Position numbers and translations under genes: made by a program
DNA from: Amphirosellinia nigrospora
Taxonomy: Eukaryota; Ascomycota; Sordariomycetes; Xylariales; Xylariaceae
Assembly (NCBI GenBank): GCA_004123355.1
Contig: SCHM01000001.1
Span: 5,386,001-5,450,000, forward strand
Length of the DNA stretch: 64,000 nt
Direction of reading: 5' to 3'
The notes under the pieces: model-generated
Told to the model about the DNA's origin: nothing
Seen by the model: the letters and a program-made list of their open reading frames with translations, nothing else
Database searches by the model: none
In this document: positions 21,919-34,256 of the stretch, one piece after another
Layout: each line of letters starts with the position of its first letter
Numbering within the stretch: the first letter of the stretch is position 1

Positions 21919-24900
21919 ATGGCGACGCACACGGCAATGGCGCAAGGTAGTGATGCCTTGATGAGAAGCTCGTTGGAGCAGCATCTTGGCATTATTCACT
22001 TTGTGTCCACCAAGGAGCATGGCTGGTCCGGGCAATCTCGTACTAGGTAAATTTCCCGTTTCGGCTTCATATGTTAACAACATTTGCTATCGATTAGTGC
22101 GGCCTACAATCAGGTTTAGATAACGGAGGCCTGTTCTTTTCTGTGTCAAAAATTAGTTACTGATTGCAGTTAGATATACCGACTTTCAAGTCAACGAAAT
22201 CACACAAGATGGTGAGGTGGTCCACCTACATGATTTCTACAGCAACTCGAGAGAGCTAGCGCGAGCTGCAAGTCAAAATGTCTCATCGCCATCTAGCACT
22301 CACAACCCTTCCCGATCAAACAGACCAACGGGCGCAGCAAATGAAGAAGACACTGCTATGAAAAACAAGGAAGTCGCGATTGAAGAAAAACCAAAGGCCG
22401 AGATTGAAGCACCCCCTAATGATATTGTTGAGTCAGATAAGAAGACTTTGACAGATCTGGTTGGCCAGACAACTGCGGATGAATTGATCGATTTCTATAT
22501 GAAGATCCAACAGAAATCAAAAGCGACTCCCAAGTTTCAAGATGTCATTATCCCTACTATCGGAGACAAGTCCCAGAGATCTCAGGTTCATGGAGTGAGT
22601 AAATCCAAGTCAATATACGGCTCAGTAGCTGATATTTAAAAGGAAATCCGCCGCATATTTGGCGGTAAAGTCGAAACTACCACTAGTTCCGATGACACTA
22701 TCAAAGCTACAGCTGCCCGCGGAGGTAACAAGCAACGAGGTAATCGATCAACGAACGCTGGGCCCCGGAGCGGCCGTCAGAACGCTGCTCAAGGTAGCAG
22801 TGGACCGTATCTTCATTTCTCTCTTTACAAGGAAAATAAAGACACGATGGATGCGCTCAACCATATGGCCAAGACCCTTAGGACTCACCCAAAAGCGTTT
22901 GGGGCTGCGGGACTAAGGATCGCCGAGCTGTTACCGTTCAACGCGTGAGCATCAAAGGTCGTAACCCTGCTTCACTTATTCTCGTCAATGAACGAATCAA
23001 CAGCATCAAAATAGGCGATTTCAAGTATGCACAGGACCCTATCCGACTAAATGATCACGACGGAAACGAATTTGTCATTGTTTTAAAGAATTGTGTGTTT
23101 AGTGGTACCGAAAATCTCAACTTCGACGAGACACTCAACATAGCGAAGTCGACTATTGACTCAGCATTGAAACAAGTTATCCAGCATGGCTTTCTCAACT
23201 ATTATGGGACCCAGAGGTTTGGCACACATCAGATTGGTACCCAAGAAGTCGGTATGAAAATCCTAAAGGAAGATTTTGCTGGTGCAATTGAAGCGCTTCT
23301 ATCGTACGACCCACTTCTCCTCCAAGACTCGCAAGGTCAAGACCATGCCAAAGGTTTTCATAGGGAGGATATCAGCCGCGCTCGAGCGTGCTCGACATTC
23401 TTAGAAACCAAAAATTCTAAAGCGGCGCTGGACCACCTTCCACCACGATGCCATGTGGAAAAAACTGTGATTCAACATCTCGGTAAGAATCCGGCTGACT
23501 TCGTCGGCGCACTTATGTCTATCAATCGCTCGATGCGCACTATGTATGGCCACGCCTATCAGTCTCTCGTTTGGAACTTTGTTGCTAGCAAGCGATGGGA
23601 ACGATTTGGGGCCCAGGTCATCAATGGTGATCTCGTCTTGGTCAAATCTAAATCGGCCAGTGCACTACGTACAAATGATGGTGGGAAAGACACGGAAGAG
23701 TCCCTAGTGTGGGGAGAAGATTTCGCCACAGCCCAAAACTCCGGTCTTGTGCCACATGCAGTGACCGAGGATGACCTTCAGGATGGAAAATATTCAATCT
23801 ATGACGTCGTCTTGCCATCGCCAGGTTGGGATGTTGTATACCCGTCAAACGAGATAGGGGACTTTTACGTCGAGTTCATGAGTAAACCTGAAAATGGGGG
23901 CTTGGATCCCTATGACATGCGTCGACGCCAGCGAGATTTCAGTCTTCCGGGTTCCTACCGAAAATTAATGGGCAAACTCAAGAGAGTCCCAACAGCGTCT
24001 GTACAAGCATATTCCAGTGATATGGAACAGCTTGTTCCAACCGATTTGGACATCATCCGATCTCGTAAAGCTAAAGAAGAGGCAGAGCGTAATGTCGGTC
24101 AGCAAAGCGTTGCAACTTCATGGAATACCTTCACACAAAATGTCCGCCAGAATGAACTAGAGGAGTCAAAAGTGAGAATCGCTCAGCGCGAAATCGAGGA
24201 TCCAACACCACCTGCACGTGTAAATGATACGTGGGTTCAAACGTCGGTAGATGGTAGCAATAAACGCATCAGGATCGCAAGACATGGCGATACCGGCGCA
24301 AATAAAGCTGGGCTCATAGAAACCAATGATATCGATCCGATGCAAGTAGAGGACGTAACACAAGACGACAAATCCGCCGAGATCAATGCCAACGGAGCTG
24401 TGGTGAATCAACGAGACGGAATCAATGAGGCACAAGGCCAGCAATCACTTCATCAAAGTCTTGGTTCCTCAATTATTGCGGCAATAACAGCACAGGTGCG
24501 AGCCATCAAGAACAATTTTTTCAACAGATTCCATCAAGTGATGGCCTTCCTCAGAATGATCACTAACAAAACCTGTGCGAAGCCCACGCATCAAGAACCC
24601 CCGTCGAGACCACATGGAGCATCACTGAAGCCAGCATCGACTAATAACGAGACACCATCTATCGTCAACACAAACCAGTCGATCACAAAGACGGCTATAT
24701 CAAATTCTCCTCACGTAGGTGTTAACATTAATCCAGACGAGGTTCCTCTAAAGCAACAGTCATCGGATAGTGGCCAAGACTTGTCCTTAGATTCTACACC
24801 GGCGGTTCCTACTCCCACTGTAGCGACGGATAACGCCAATCCCCCTGAGGCTGAAACGATTGTTGCTGCTGACCCTACCAACATCAAGAAAATCGCAGTT

Positions 24901-24993
24901 ATCCTTCGCTTTGCTCTTGACACAAGTCAATATGCGACGATTGTGATTCGAGAGCTTCAAGGAGCACCTACCGCGAACAAGAACTCTGCTTAA
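21919..24993 (+). CDS. tRNA/snRNA/mRNA pseudouridine synthase PUS7 (TruD family)
   Basis: Exons 21919-22046, 22174-22594 and 22643-24993 (introns 127 and 48 nt). The enzyme isomerises uridine to pseudouridine in tRNA position 13, U2 snRNA and mRNAs. Conserved segments are TDFQVNEI, HGEIRRIFGG, GPYLHFSLYKENKDT, the LNYYGTQRFG block, and the C-terminal ILRFALDTSQYATIVIREL. The catalytic Asp lies in GTKDRRAVT. That motif appears only if one G is added to the GGG run at 22909-22911: as sequenced, the frame shifts just before it and soon stops. With one base added the length is 966 aa. This is far longer than yeast Pus7 (about 676 aa), because of an inserted low-complexity segment of roughly 250 residues before the last conserved block (about 24060-24870). 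Confidence 0.92.
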
Positions 24994-25935
24994 AACCTTG
25001 CTTCCGTTAGCTCAATTCCAGGCGAACGATGGTGATAAACTATTTAATTGCGTACTGTGAGGCTATTTTTGCTTCAACGTATTATACTACGTTATTTTCT
25101 CCCACCAGAAAACCGAAAGATGAATAGACGAAACCTAAGGCCAAACGTCATCCTACGACCAATATCGGGGGCATACAGCTCAAATGTAATCAGATCAGTT
25201 ACCAAGCTATTTATCGCCATGGAATATGTCCCTTGAGACGTATAGAAAAGGTATTACGCTATCTAATCTTAGTTCTGATGACTCGCCGAGTCTAATAGGG
25301 GCTGGATACTAGTGCTCTTAGTACAGGATCCGACGAAGCTTGACAAGTTTAGAACAATTGTAAATAAAATACACAGGCCAATAGATGAGATCCCATTGCT
25401 ACAATTCAATTGCTACAATTACCATCAATTCTGATCAGGCTGTTGGAAAGTAACGTGATAACATTCATCCAACCCTCCGCTCTCACCTTATGGCATTAGC
25501 TTCATTAATAGTAAAGAGAGAGCAGTCAGCTGCTCTATAACGTACTATTGCTTCTAAGTTTAAGTTTTGCTTGCCTATAAAATGAATGTCGAAATTCTAA
25601 ACTTAGTGTAGGTGGATCTTGCCATTAGAGGTTCGCAGCTGCCCTTCCTTTGTTCCCAACATGAAGATTGCGGGCCGAGCCTTTGTTCACAATGTCCGTC
25701 TTATCTTCGACCATATAAGATAGAGCAAAAGAGAAGACGGGCACACAGCATTCCTATCAGATTATTAACAATAAACTTGCGACATCGTGGTCCTCGCTTG
25801 CTTATACCGAATACAACTTGATATTTTTCTCTATTTTCTTCCATCTCAGATATTTATATTTGTCCTTATAGTGCTTCCTTCATTAATTACAATAAAGACC
25901 GACAAAGAAAATAGGCAAGTCTGAATCCAAACAAG
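24994..25935. other. Intergenic region between PUS7 and the SRA gene
   Basis: About 940 bp, AT-rich. No recognised coding sequence, RNA gene or repeat. Confidence 0.6.
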
Positions 25936-27565
25936 ATGAGCGTGCTGGAAAGATTCGCCAGGCACAACCATAGCCTCCGAGTGCGCCGTGAGAGACCGTA
26001 TTCGAAGCCGAAGCCGGTACGTATTAGCGATGGTGGAAACTCGTTATTCAGCCGGCAACGGGACATCATGAATCAGGTAAGCTTATATCATCGAGAAGCC
26101 TTCACCGCTGCAACTACTGAAAATTTTTTTTCAAGATGCTGAGTCCGACTATAAGACACTTTGGCTTCGATAGTAGTAGCAGTCTGCCGTTCAGTCGACG
26201 AACCCCATCGCCAAGAGGTGCGAAGAGACCCAATTAGATAGGTCAAATTTGGAGTGTCATATACTCAGCGCGTCATGACAGATCAATTCGACATATTAAT
26301 TCCGAGCGACTCAGACGGCCCTCATTGGAAGCAGACGGAGTTGTTAGATTTATCGGATTCTGTACGGGCAGGGCTACAAAATGGCTACGGTTTCAGTGTG
26401 GAAAAGCTCAGCAGCTTCCTCGAAGCCGCGTTGGACGAAGAGGAGGGAAGGTATCCCACGCTCGACTTTGAGACGATCGAGTACGCGCGTCTTGACAAAC
26501 TACTTTCCGAGATCCTCCAATTCGCCGAGACGATGAAAACCTCAGACCTACCACCAGAGTTTCTACTGCGACTTCGCGTCAATGTCTCGCAGGCTAAGAG
26601 TCTGCGTCGTCTCTGGCGTCGTCGGTTCCGCGAGCGGTTCTTCATGATGGACCAACATAGGCGAGCCATTCTTGTCGAGGGTGGACGACTCAAGGATGTT
26701 TCATTCAATAGCTCACTCGATTATGACTTGGGGAAATGGCGAACGATGAAGATGACTGGTCCAGTCTCGGAGGTTGAGGCCAATACACGATTCGAGCCCG
26801 GCCAGTAAGTGCGCTCGTTATTTCATTTCGCGATATTACATACACATGCGTAGTCATGGCGTCTGACTAATACGGAGTGAGTAGTTGGTGGCTAAATATT
26901 ACGTGCGCTGAGCGAGACGGCATTGTCAATAGCTCGTTGGAGATACCTACTACAGGTTGCTACGGATTTCCCACGCTCCCACTGCTGACCGGCTCGGAGG
27001 AGATGGTTCGCTACAACACGGTTAAATATGTGCGCGAGGGACGCACGTCTGATATGCACGTCCCTTTAATATCTCAAGTCGGACGAAAGATTCGAATTAT
27101 TCGGGGTTACAGGCTGAAGAGCATATTTGCACCAGAAGCCGGCCTAAGATACGATGGGATGTACGTCTAATTGACTGTTCACCCTAAAGTCGCCCTCTCT
27201 TGCTAATAGGCGTGACTAATAGGTACATTCTCCGGCAATACGGGTGTAAGCTAGATAGCAGTATTAACAAGTACCGATTAGAATTGATGCTCGAACGCGC
27301 CGGGGATCAACGATCATTCGAAGATATTTCCAAGGTACCGAAACCATCGCAGCTGGACGACTGGGCCTTGTACGAGAAGCTGGAAGGAGACAAGGTTAGG
27401 TTGCTGCAGGGTGAGTCAAGTTACCTGGGGTGGAAACTACAACGGGAAGAGGAGAGGCTTGACCGCGAAGCTTGGCAACGGGCGCGACTCTTCAGGGCTT
27501 CTTTCTCATTAGGGCCAGAGGGCCGGGACGAACGAGTTAGCAAGCGTGTTACTATTCATTTTTAA
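25936..27565 (+). CDS. SRA-YDG domain protein (candidate modified-DNA reader)
   Basis: Supported exons are 25936-26076, 26136-26804, 26885-27160 and 27223-27565, with introns of 59, 80 and 62 nt. The C-terminal half contains the SRA core signature: RKIRIIRGYRLKS, then FAPEAGLRYDGMYILRQYGC, then YRLELMLERAGDQ. This is the pattern of UHRF1/SUVH SRA domains, which flip out methylated or hydroxymethylated cytosine. The N-terminal ~200 residues (helical, basic: SLRRLWRRRFRERFF) match nothing I know. Between 26136 and 26275 the frame shifts twice, around the TAG at 26235-26237 and near 26265. Adding one base at each gives 476 aa with all exon phases consistent, but a different first exon or an internal start (ATG 26275) is possible. 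The gene converges on the tandem-repeat protein gene. Confidence 0.75.
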
Positions 27566-27852
27566 AGAATAGATACCAATTATTCCACCAATTTGGGGGT
27601 TTTGATAACATTATCCTAATACGAACACGTTCATATCACCCCCTCTATGTTAGTACATGGATGTGAAGTATGATTGAGATGGCTCCAATCTGTGTGAAGA
27701 CATGAGCATAGTGTATTTGACTTATTTCAATTGATAGTGTCATTAAAATTCATTACTTAAATCATTAGGTAGACGGCATCATTTCTCATATGTACCCGTC
27801 TGGTCCATGCCTCACATTATTACATTACTCTTTAATACCAGTCACTCCCTTC

Positions 27853-30800
27853 TTAATTCTGTTGCAGTAACGCCTGGAGTATAGCATTGACAAAGTCGGA
27901 TAGAGTGGCAACGATCTGGAGTGCAATTAGTAAAGTTTCGATTGGTATTGACAAGAAGCGAAGCAATAAGTGAACTTACCGGTGTCGCGTCACCAATCAA
28001 TTCCGTTGTCTGATCAACAAACGTAGCCGATAGTAAGGCCTTAGCGTTGTCTACAAGCGCCACGATACCCTTCACCGAATCGGGAGTGATGAGAGGCTTG
28101 ATCTGCTTGACGATGCCATCGATGTCGACATCATTGAGAGCTCCCAGGAGCGGCTTGATGCTCTTAATAAGACCGGACAAGTCGACCTCACTCAGCGTGT
28201 TGAGCAGAGGCTTGACTTGAGCCAAGAGACCTTTAGATCGATACCGCTGAGCTCACTGAGCAAAGGCTTAACCATCGCCAAGAGATCCTTGAGGTCAATC
28301 TGGCTGAGCTCGTCGAGCAAGGGCGATAGCTGGGCTATGAGACCTTTGAGATCGATATCGCCCAGGGCATCGACAAGTGGTACGGCGTCACCAATCAGAG
28401 TCTGCGTCTGGTTGACGAACCGGGCTGTTAATAACGACTCGGCGTTGTCGACAAGACCCACGATGCCGGAGACGGATTTGGGAGTTAATAGAGGCGATAC
28501 GGCTTCAAATGTGCCTTCGAGATCAAGCTTGCTGACCTCATCTAGGATAGGAGTGACCTTGTTAATTAAACCGGCCAAGTCTATCTTGCCTACGGCGTTC
28601 AAGATGGGCGAGAGCTGCTTCAGCAAGCTGTCGAAGTCAATAGAGCTGAGTTCTCCGAGGAGAGGCTCGATCATGCTGACGAGCTTGGTGAGGTCGATCT
28701 TGGACAACTCATCGAGTAGCGGTGCCACCTTGTCGATGAGTGCGGGTAAGTTGAGCTTCTTCAGCGATGTTATCAGAGGAACGGCGCCGCCGATAAGGGT
28801 CTGGGTCTCGTCTACGAAGTTCTTGGTCAGGAGTGCCTCCGCGTTTCCAAGAAGACCGACCAGGCCCTTTACGGAGTCCTCAGACAATAACGGCTTGACT
28901 GCGTCAAGTAAAGCAGGGAGGTCCAGCTTGCCAAGTTCGCTAAGGAGAGGCATGATCTGCTTTACTAAATCTTGAAGATCTAACTCGCCTAAACTCTTAA
29001 GTAGTGGCGCGGGCGCCAGAAATAAGGTCTGAGTCTGATCAACGAATTGACCAGTTAACACTTCTCTGCGTTTCCAAGAAGACCGACAAGCCTTTACGGA
29101 GTCCTCGGACAGTAACGGCTTGACTGCGTCAAGTAAGGCAGGGAGATCCAGCTTGCCAAGTTCGCTAAGGAGAGGCATGATCTGCTTCACTAAATCTTGA
29201 AGATCTAATTCGCCTAAACTCTTTAGTAGTGGCGCGGCGCCAGAAATAAGGTCTTGAGTTTGATCAACGAATTGACCAGTCAACAACTTCTCCGCATTTC
29301 CAAGAAGACCAACTAGGCCCTTCACGGACTCCTCGGACAACAGTGGCTTAACTGCGTCTAGCAAAGCAGGGAGATCAAGTTTACCAAGCTCGCTAAGCAG
29401 CGGCATAATCTGCTTAACTAGATCCTGAAGATCTAATTCGCCTAGACTCTTGAGGAGCGGAGCGGCGCCAGAAATGAGGTCTTGGGTCTGATCAACGAAT
29501 TGACCGGTTAATAGCTTCTCGGCATTTCCAAGGAGGCCAACTAGACCCTTGATAGACTGTTCCGATAACAAGGGCTGTACGGCTTGGTACAGACCCGCTA
29601 GGTCAAGCTTGCCGAGCTCACTGAGGAGTGGCATAATCTGCTTGACTAGATCTTGAAGATCTAGCTCGCCCAGACTCTTCAGAAGGGGCGCGGCGCCAGA
29701 GATAAGGTCTTGGGTCTGGTCCACAAACTGACCGGTGAGCAGCTTCTCAGCATTACCAAGTAGGCCGAGCAAGCCCTTAATAGACTGTTCTGTCAACAAG
29801 GGCTGGAGAGCATTGAATAGGCCTTCCAAGTCGAGTTTGCCGAGCTCATTCAGCAAAGGCTTAACCTGGTTAATCAAGCTTTCCAGATCTAGACCCTCGA
29901 GACTCTTCACAAGGGGTCCAGCACCCGAGATTAGGCCCTTAGTCTGGTCAACGAATTGGCTGGTAAGCAGGTTTTCGGCATTGCCAAGTAGGCCGACCAG
30001 ACCCTTGATAGATTGCTCTGTTAATAGGGCTGGAGAGCATTGAAGAGGCCTGTCAGGTCAAGTTTTCCAACTTCGGTTAGAATTGGCTTAACCTGGTCAA
30101 TCAGACCGGCCAAATCTAGGTCGCTGAGGCTCTTAATAAGAGGCCCAGCACCTGAGATCAAGCCCTTGGTCTGGTCGACGAATTGGCCGGTAAGGAGGTT
30201 CTCGGCATTGCCAAGCAATCCTACCAACCCCTTGATGGAGTCCTCTGTCAATAGTGGTTTGAGTGCGCTGAAAAGACCGTCCAGATCAAGCTTGCCGACT
30301 TCGTCAAGGATCGGCTTGAGTTGCTTGACCAGGCCTGCGAGGTCGATTTGCCCAAGTTTGAATGAGTGGCCCGGCGCCAGAAATCAGGCCCTTGGTTTCC
30401 TTCACGAAATCGGCAGTCAGAAGGCTTTCAGCGTTGGCTAATAAGAGTACGAGGCCGTGGATAGTGGAAGGTGTAAGCAATGGCTCGACAGCATCTAATA
30501 AGCCTTGGATATCGACCTTGCCAAGAGTTTCGAGAATTGGCTCAGCGGTCGTCAATAGCGTCTTCAGCGCATTGACGGTATTGTTATTCAAAGCTCTTCC
30601 GCGTTGCCAAGTAGAGAGACGATACCACTGATGGACTTGGGTTGAAGGAGAGGGTTTAGGGCGTCGAGAAGTCCCTTCAGATCAAGATCTTCCAAGGTGT
30701 CAATGAGCGGCTGAGCACCCTTGAGCAACGACTTCAGGTCGGTGACAGTGTCCTTAGTCAACAAGCTTCCAGCGTTGTTTAGTAATGTGACGAGACTCTG

Positions 30801-31522
30801 AATTGTTTCAGGCGTCAGGAGTGGCTTCAGTGCCGCTACTATTCCCTTAATGTCGATGTCGTTGATTTCATCAAGAAGGTCTTCGAGCGGTAGTTTGCCG
30901 AGAAGATCAACCAAGGGGCCTGCCTTCATAAGAAGGTTCCTGACAAGATCGGGAGTAGGCGGCCGAAGTGTCTGGGCTAGATATGTGAGAGAATCGTGCA
31001 CAGACACCAAAAAGTCGGGTGTTAATAGTTTTGAGAGAGCCTGGACGAGGGCTCCAAGTTGGCCCAAATCCTCGGCGATCGTCTTTAACCCATCGATCAG
31101 GTCGCCCAGATCACCGAGCCCTGGGATTATGTCACCAAGATCTCCTGTATTGAGGAGTCCGCCGGTTGAACCTGAGCCAGACCCTGATCCTGATCCCGAC
31201 CCTGATCCCGATCCCGATCCTGAGCCTGAGCCTGAGTTGGATCCCGAATCCGACCCCGAACCCGTCTCGTTTGTGTTATGTTGCCGGGATATAATGGAGC
31301 TCTGAATTGTTGTGCCTGGCTCTTCCTGAGAAGACTGTTCAGCTCCGTCAAGGCATCCGTAAGTTCTGACCGGGGCACTATAGCGAGATTATGCTTTGCC
31401 AGCAGGGCGTCTAGTGCTGCGGGGTCCAAACCGAGCTCTGCTGTTGAGGCTGTTGGAGCCGCGTTCTCTGCAAACAGTCTGGCCGGAGCCAGAGCTGCCA
31501 CTAAGAGGGTTGAGAAACGCAT
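27853..31522 (-). CDS. Large secreted protein of tandem 76-residue Leu/Asp-rich repeats
   Basis: The start at 31522 gives a clear signal peptide (RFSTLLVAALAPARLFA). A short region follows, then a Ser-Gly repeat linker, then a ~900-residue array of leucine-rich helical repeats. The period is 76 residues, with a ~21-residue sub-motif (LLSELGKLDLPALLDAVKPL and LLKSLGELDLQDLVKQIMPL) and a variable connector (GLVGLLGNAEKLLTGQFVDQ). The final exon follows a 64-nt intron (27979-27916) and ends at TAA 27853-27855. About ten frame breaks occur: near 31265, at 30590-30592, two at 30350-30365, at 30027-30029, a cluster at 29030-29095, and at 28230-28231. At most of them one missing base restores the repeat pattern exactly. 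I recognise no named domain. A cell-wall, biofilm-like or surface structural role is only a guess. Confidence 0.82.
28830..30620 (-). repeat. Coding tandem repeat array, 228-bp period
   Basis: About eight to nine units of ~228 bp. The conserved GNAE-coding block recurs near 28851, 29069, 29297, 29525, 29754, 29982, 30210 and 30438. Units between 28840 and 29700 are nearly identical in protein, pointing to recent duplication or gene conversion; outer units are more diverged. Confidence 0.9.
31165..31265 (-). repeat. Hexanucleotide repeat coding for a Ser-Gly linker
   Basis: Degenerate GATCCC/GACCCT units read on the minus strand as about a dozen Ser-Gly (and Ser-Asp/Asn) dipeptides. They form a flexible linker between the signal-peptide region and the repeat array. 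Confidence 0.9.
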
Positions 31523-34256
31523 GGTGGTAGGCGACAATGGAGTGCCGCTCTTGATATGTTGTTGTCTGCCTGTCCACGCCGAGACCCCTAGTGAGCTTCA
31601 AGGAGCGCGTCCAGCTTAGAGGAGAGGAGCACAGGCGAAGAGGCTGAATGGGTTGAGGATACGGGGTATGGACAGTAATAGTCCTCCGGCGGACCAGCTG
31701 GGTGCCTCCATCGTGTGCCTCGTTTAATGATCGACATCGTGTAATAATACATAGTACATCCACACTAAATTTTCACATGAAGATTGGGGGAAGCAGCTCG
31801 TGCGCCGACGAGAGCCTCGCATATTACTGACTAGTCTAGCGTTCTACTGCAGGATGCGAGGATGCGGAAGATCCTTTCCCTGTTTGGATACGTCCCCATA
31901 TTGGGCAACTAGCTAAGGTCAGCTATCCCGGCCAGATCCCGGTCTTCTCTAACCGATATGGACTAGTAGAGTCCACTTTCCCCAGCTCTATCCCGGCTTC
32001 ACGGAGTTATATCTGTTTACGGACATGGCGGGCTAAGCTACACAAGTAGTAGTCCATGCTCACGTTTTCTTGTTGCTCGAAGACCTGCCAGAGCCTATGT
32101 TCTTGTAAGTGGCGATACGTCACAACTGCATCGCCCCGCCTTCCCGTCACCCACAGCTCGGAAGAGCCAAGGAAAATGGATCTCGGAGGGCGGAAATGGA
32201 TACCAAGACTACTGTGAGTATGCGCTGTAGTGCTTGGATGTCTGGATGTGTCGTGCATGGTAGCTCAGACCGGAGGACGATCAAAATGTTCCTGGACGAG
32301 CGGGGTTGCTGGATGCCAAGCCGTGCTGATGCTGATGATAGGTGAGTTATGAGTATTATAATTTCGGCTTTGTTTCTTCTTGCTCTAATATGGTTGATTC
32401 AAGAACATGACGGCCTTTTTCGGGGTGAAATCACGTCTCAGAAGCTGTTCAAGTTTCCGAAACACTCTTAGATCATGCTCACGATACCAATGATTGATTC
32501 TGGGTGTTGTGGTGAGCCAAAAATGTACTTACTATTAAGCATGTCTTGCTTCTCGCTCGCATGTCTCTTGGCAGACCCAGTCTCACAAGCGAATTTTTAC
32601 ATTGCCGAGGCATTTTTGTTTAACAGATGAGGATATGCATACATCGACACGATGCTTAAGCCCCCGGTCCATGTAGGGCTATACACTGGACAGTACCTAT
32701 GTAAGTGGTTCGACGGGAATTGGCCCAGATCACTCCCGGATCAATCGCATGTTGCTAGAAAATAACCCCACAAACCCATAATAATTACCTACTTACTATA
32801 CCGCCGTTACATATACTTGTACCTAATGTAGTTAGATATACGTAGCATCCATCCGACTAGAACTACGGGCAGAACGGATCTGAACGGATATCTTCTGTAC
32901 CTACCTTAGGTACTAATCGAAGCTGATTATTTTGTGGAAGCTGGAATAGGAAAGCTAGTCGCCCATCCTTTGCTTCTGCGTTGGTTTATACTAGCATAAG
33001 CAGAGTCAAGCTTAGACTAAGATACTACCTTAGTGTCAGTATTGGCCCACCCTTGGCAAGACATACGAGAACGGCGAGCAGGCCTATAGAGTTTGTCTCT
33101 TTTTTCGGGTGGCGTAGCTGAGCTACTGTACGGTTAACAACGGTCACAAATCCAAACATTTGCCGGTACCCCAGACAAGTGACTCGCATGAACAACCCTG
33201 TATTTAGTGCACTTCACATGACCAACAGTCCTATATAACTTACAAGTATACTTACTGCAGGTGTTGCTGACCTTGCATTGTAACGAGGCTACTACCAGCG
33301 CCTTGGTCTGGGGAAACTCGAGCCTCGAACTCTCCCACCATCACACTTACATACATATGAATGCAAGATTTAAAAATATCCAAGTTGTCCTTATGGGGCT
33401 AGGTAGAAGTAAACTTGATCGCGATCGTGCTGACAAAATCCAGGGTTCGTGACTAGCCCAATGGTCACATCGTTTGTTGTATTCTAACGATATTTGTGAA
33501 CATCCTCATAAAACGAAAAACACCGTTTCTTGTTAGAATGACCCAGCAGAATCACTATAGTAGACACTAAAAGTTAAGCTTTCAGCTAGATTCCCGGGTT
33601 TGTCGTAGCAGTGTAAAATAGTCGGTATGGTTGCTGGGCGGCCGGACCAGATTCCTTTTCCGGAGGATCGACATTAAAAATGTCGCGCACACTAGAGAAG
33701 GTCACCTAGCGAGACTTCTGCAGAACTTTTTCGGAACCCACTCTGGTTGCTGGGACGTTAACTAGCACTGCCTGGATCGTCACTGACTCCAAAAGTAAAG
33801 GCGTGGAGGAGTGCGTGACCGGTCGAGAGCCAGTAGAGTAACAACATTTTGGAATAGTGTAAGACAAGTTGGCCGGGGTCCCTGCAAATATTGGCGGCCT
33901 TGCATGGTAACAACTAGGATCAGGACTTGTCTTGCATGCGGGGATGGAAATTGATACTACACTACACTATAGTACACATGGTGGGACCGTGAGGAGAAGT
34001 CTTGGGGTGCACGATGAAGCGACACGGGCTGGGCTGACAAAATTTTGGGCGCTGGAGATGACGATCTAGTCTGAGGGAGGATGGCACATATGTGGTGTAT
34101 GGTGTCATGCCGCGGTATCGCTGATAGTTCCTCGTGGCTATGATACCTCCCAATTAATCCCCGACTGCTCGTCCGACTTCTCGTCTGCTCGTTTGTCTCC
34201 CACCGTCTGTCGCCTCCCAGCAGCAGTGTGTCGCTGTCACCGAGAACATCCTAGCC
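31523..34256. other. Long intergenic region without recognisable gene
   Basis: About 2.7 kb with no open frame over ~85 codons that resembles a protein family. It contains the promoter of the repeat protein at its left end and of the DUF3712 gene at its right end. No transposon remnant, tRNA or array was identified. Confidence 0.55.

Noticed and set aside
28217-28975. 252-codon Ser/Arg-rich plus-strand frame
   Set aside because: Antisense shadow of the repeat protein; its periodicity simply mirrors the repeat.
28830-30620. Tandem array as a CRISPR or satellite
   Set aside because: The period is exactly 76 codons and the frame is conserved, so it is a protein-coding repeat.
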